From positions 434,001-498,000 of the forward strand of contig NZ_JAHUWZ010000002.1 of NCBI RefSeq assembly GCF_019218755.1: a stretch of 64,000 bases of DNA, written 5' to 3'. The notes beneath the pieces are model-generated. The model did no database searches. It worked only from the letters and a program-made list of their open reading frames with translations, and was not told where the DNA came from. The stretch is from Acidovorax sp. sif1233 (GTDB lineage: Bacteria; Pseudomonadota; Gammaproteobacteria; Burkholderiales; Burkholderiaceae_C). Numbering within the stretch: the stretch's first letter is position 1; each line of letters starts with the position of its first letter. Both the position numbers and the translations under genes were made by a program. This document shows, one piece after another, positions 62,282-64,000 of this stretch.

Positions 62282-63388
62282 ATGATTGCAGCACTTCGCT
62301 CCCGCCGCAGGGCCGCACGGCTGGCGCATGTGGCCGTTGCCGTGGCCGCCGCACTGGCCACGCCGGGCGCCTGGGCCGCTACCTGGGTCTATGTCTCCAA
62401 CGCGGACAGCCAGGACGTGTCGGTGTTCGAACTGGACCGCAGCGCCGCCGCGCTCAAGCCGGTGGATACCACACCGCTGGGCGGCATGGCGATGCCCATG
62501 GCCGTGAGCCCGGACAAGAAGATGCTGTACGTGGCGTTGCGCTCACAGCCGTTCAGGGTGGTGAGCCTGGCGATCGACCCGGCCAGCGGCAAGCTGCGCA
62601 AGCTGGGCGAGGCGCCGCTGGCCGACAGCATGGCCAACATCGACACCGATGCCACCGGGCGCTGGCTGTTCGCGGCCTCGTACCCCGGCCACAAGATCAC
62701 GGTCAACAGCATTGGCAAGGACGGCGCGGTGGGGGCGGTGCAGCAGCTCATTCCCACGGCGCCGAATGCGCATGCCATCCATGCGGATGCCGCCAACCGC
62801 CATGTGTTCGCCACCAGCCTGGGCGGAGACAACCTCTCGGCCTGGCGCTTCGATGCCGAGACGGGCAGGCTCAGCGCGCACGAGCCCGCCCTCACCACCG
62901 TCGCCCCTGACAAGTCGGGCCCGCGCCACTTCGTGTGGGACAAGGGCCAGCGCTTCATGTATGTGCTCAACGAACTGGACGCCGCCGTGCACGTGCTGGC
63001 CTACGACTCGGCGCGGGGCACGCTGCGCCCAGTGCAGCGCGCCACGGCGCTGCCCGCAGGCTTTGCCGGAAAGCCCTGGGCCGCTGACATTCACCTGTCG
63101 CCCGACGGCCGCACGCTGTATGCGTCGGAGCGCACTTCCAGCACCCTCAGCAGCTTCCGCGTCGACGCGGTCACGGGCCAGCTGCAGCCGCTGGGCCAGG
63201 TGCCCACGGAAAAGTCCCCGCGCGGCTTTGCGGTGGATTCTTCGAGCCGCTTCCTGGTCGCGGCGGGGCAGGAGTCCCACCAGGTGTCGCTGCACCCCAT
63301 CGACCCCGCCACCGGCGTTCCGGGCACCCCCACGCGCGTGCCAGCGGGCAAGAACCCCAACTGGGTCGAGATCGTTGACCTGCCTTGA
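62282..63388 (+). CDS. Exported lactonase (6-phosphogluconolactonase-like beta-propeller)
   Basis: 368 residues. A signal peptide ends near AWA|AT, so the protein is periplasmic. The mature part is a seven-bladed propeller with 'TWVYVSNADSQDVSVFELDR', 'GPRHFVWDKGQRFMYVLNEL' and 'WAADIHLSPDGRTLYASERT'. Pgl-type lactonases open sugar lactones; export means it would act on free lactones rather than 6-phosphogluconolactone. AAGGAATAC lies ahead of ATG at 62282. It is divergent from the Bug-kdgD operon and followed by a second Bug gene. Confidence 0.87.
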   Translation: MIAALRSRRRAARLAHVAVAVAAALATPGAWAATWVYVSNADSQDVSVFELDRSAAALKPVDTTPLGGMAMPMAVSPDKKMLYVALRSQPFRVVSLAIDPASGKLRKLGEAPLADSMANIDTDATGRWLFAASYPGHKITVNSIGKDGAVGAVQQLIPTAPNAHAIHADAANRHVFATSLGGDNLSAWRFDAETGRLSAHEPALTTVAPDKSGPRHFVWDKGQRFMYVLNELDAAVHVLAYDSARGTLRPVQRATALPAGFAGKPWAADIHLSPDGRTLYASERTSSTLSSFRVDAVTGQLQPLGQVPTEKSPRGFAVDSSSRFLVAAGQESHQVSLHPIDPATGVPGTPTRVPAGKNPNWVEIVDLP

Positions 63389-63469
63389 GACGGACTGAAC
63401 CGTGGAAATGCCTGAACGGTTCTTCCATTCGGTCCCGCCATCCACCATCCACAAACCAGGAGACCCTTC

Positions 63470-64000
63470 ATGCAACGCAGAACCCTCATCCACACAGCGG
63501 CCCTGGCTGCCGCCCTGGGCCTCATCGGCCTGCCCACCGCCGCCCAGGGCACCTGGCCCACGGGCAAGCCCATCAGCTACGTGGTGCCGTTTGCCGCTGG
63601 CGGCACCACCGACACGCTCGGCCGCCTGATCGGCCAGCAACTGGGCACCGCCCTGGGGACCACCGTGGTGGTCGAGAACAAGGGTGGCGCGGCCGGCAGC
63701 ATCGGCTCGGAAGCCGCGGCGCGCGCCGCGCCCGACGGCTACACGCTGCTGGGCGGCACCGTCAGCTCCCACGCCATCAACGTCAGCCTGTACCCGAAGC
63801 TGGGCTACGACCCCATCAAGTCGTTCAGCCCCGTGACGCTGATCGGCACCAATCCGGTGGTGCTGGTGGTGTCGGCCAACAGCCCGCACAAGACGCTCAA
63901 GGACGTGCTGGCCGCCGCCAAGGGCAAGGAGGGCGGCCTGTCGTCGGCCTCTGCCGGCACCGGCAGCTCGCAGCACCTGGCCGTGGAACTGCTGGCCTAC
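63470..64000 (+). CDS. Second Bug/TctC-family solute receptor, truncated by the window end
   Basis: The first 177 residues are visible. The signal peptide 'MQRRTLIHTAALAAALGLIG' is cleaved near AAQ|GT; 'ISYVVPFAAGGTTDTLGRLI' and 'VVVENKGGAAGSIGSEAAAR' are Bug motifs. CAGGAGACC precedes ATG at 63470. It probably forms an operon with the lactonase and binds a sugar acid or lactone product. Confidence 0.92.
   Translation, partial: MQRRTLIHTAALAAALGLIGLPTAAQGTWPTGKPISYVVPFAAGGTTDTLGRLIGQQLGTALGTTVVVENKGGAAGSIGSEAAARAAPDGYTLLGGTVSSHAINVSLYPKLGYDPIKSFSPVTLIGTNPVVLVVSANSPHKTLKDVLAAAKGKEGGLSSASAGTGSSQHLAVELLAY

Overview
The window is GC-rich, gene-dense chromosomal DNA of a beta-proteobacterium. Gene content and order (cysB, lptFG, pepA-holC, adk-kdsB-Trm112-lpxK-exbD-exbB, metE/metR, Bug/TctC receptors), together with two short dispersed repeat families, point to Burkholderiales, most likely Comamonadaceae close to Acidovorax. 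This is inference from family knowledge; no rRNA or tRNA gene is present to settle it.

Layout. 1-9.1 kb: a truncated LysR gene, a DMT exporter, an aminotransferase, cysB, a CbiX-like protein, lptG/lptF and, divergently, pepA-holC. 9.2-15.1 kb: a branched-chain amino-acid receptor, a hydroxyacid dehydrogenase, lexA with a small downstream gene, and a divergent asparaginase that shares the two LexA boxes, followed by two small envelope genes. 15.2-19.5 kb (minus): the lipid A/envelope block adk, kdsB, Trm112, lpxK, exbD, exbB. 19.8-24.5 kb: xseA, sodB, a DUF192 protein, a Lys/Ala-rich secreted peptide and icd. 24.8-30.7 kb: a signalling triad of PAS histidine kinase, single-domain receiver and a 1213-residue REC-GAF-PAS-PAS-GAF-GGDEF-EAL protein. 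30.8-36.0 kb (minus): valine/isobutyrate catabolism (mmsA, acyl-CoA dehydrogenase, mmsB) with small genes between.

36.3-40.7 kb (minus) holds the most unusual locus: five tightly coupled genes for a secreted collagen-like protein, an Asp/Asn beta-hydroxylase-family dioxygenase, a sulfotransferase-like protein, a Tat-exported orphan substrate-binding protein and a phage-tail-collar-domain protein. A LysR gene is divergent. I regard this as the best candidate for an undescribed system: a secreted fibre or adhesin with its own modifying enzymes.

41.2-45 kb: LysR, Nudix, thioesterase-like, EF-hand and DUF3309 genes. 45.1-50.1 kb (minus): a marR-controlled tripartite efflux operon (outer-membrane factor, HlyD/EmrA, EmrB). 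50.3-56.8 kb: a Pr6Pr membrane protein, a ketopantoate reductase-like gene, metE/metR, an NTF2-like gene and a LysR gene. 56.9-64.0 kb: an M20 peptidase, a second hydroxyacid dehydrogenase, a lipoprotein, and a sugar-acid region (kdgD, two Bug receptors, a periplasmic lactonase) that runs off the end.

Two dispersed repeats recur. Family A is an AGCGCTT...AAGCGCT hairpin; copies lie between genes, inside xseA, and over the stop codon of a LysR gene. Family B is about 100 bp long and begins directly after stop codons (exbB, mmsA and the M20 peptidase).
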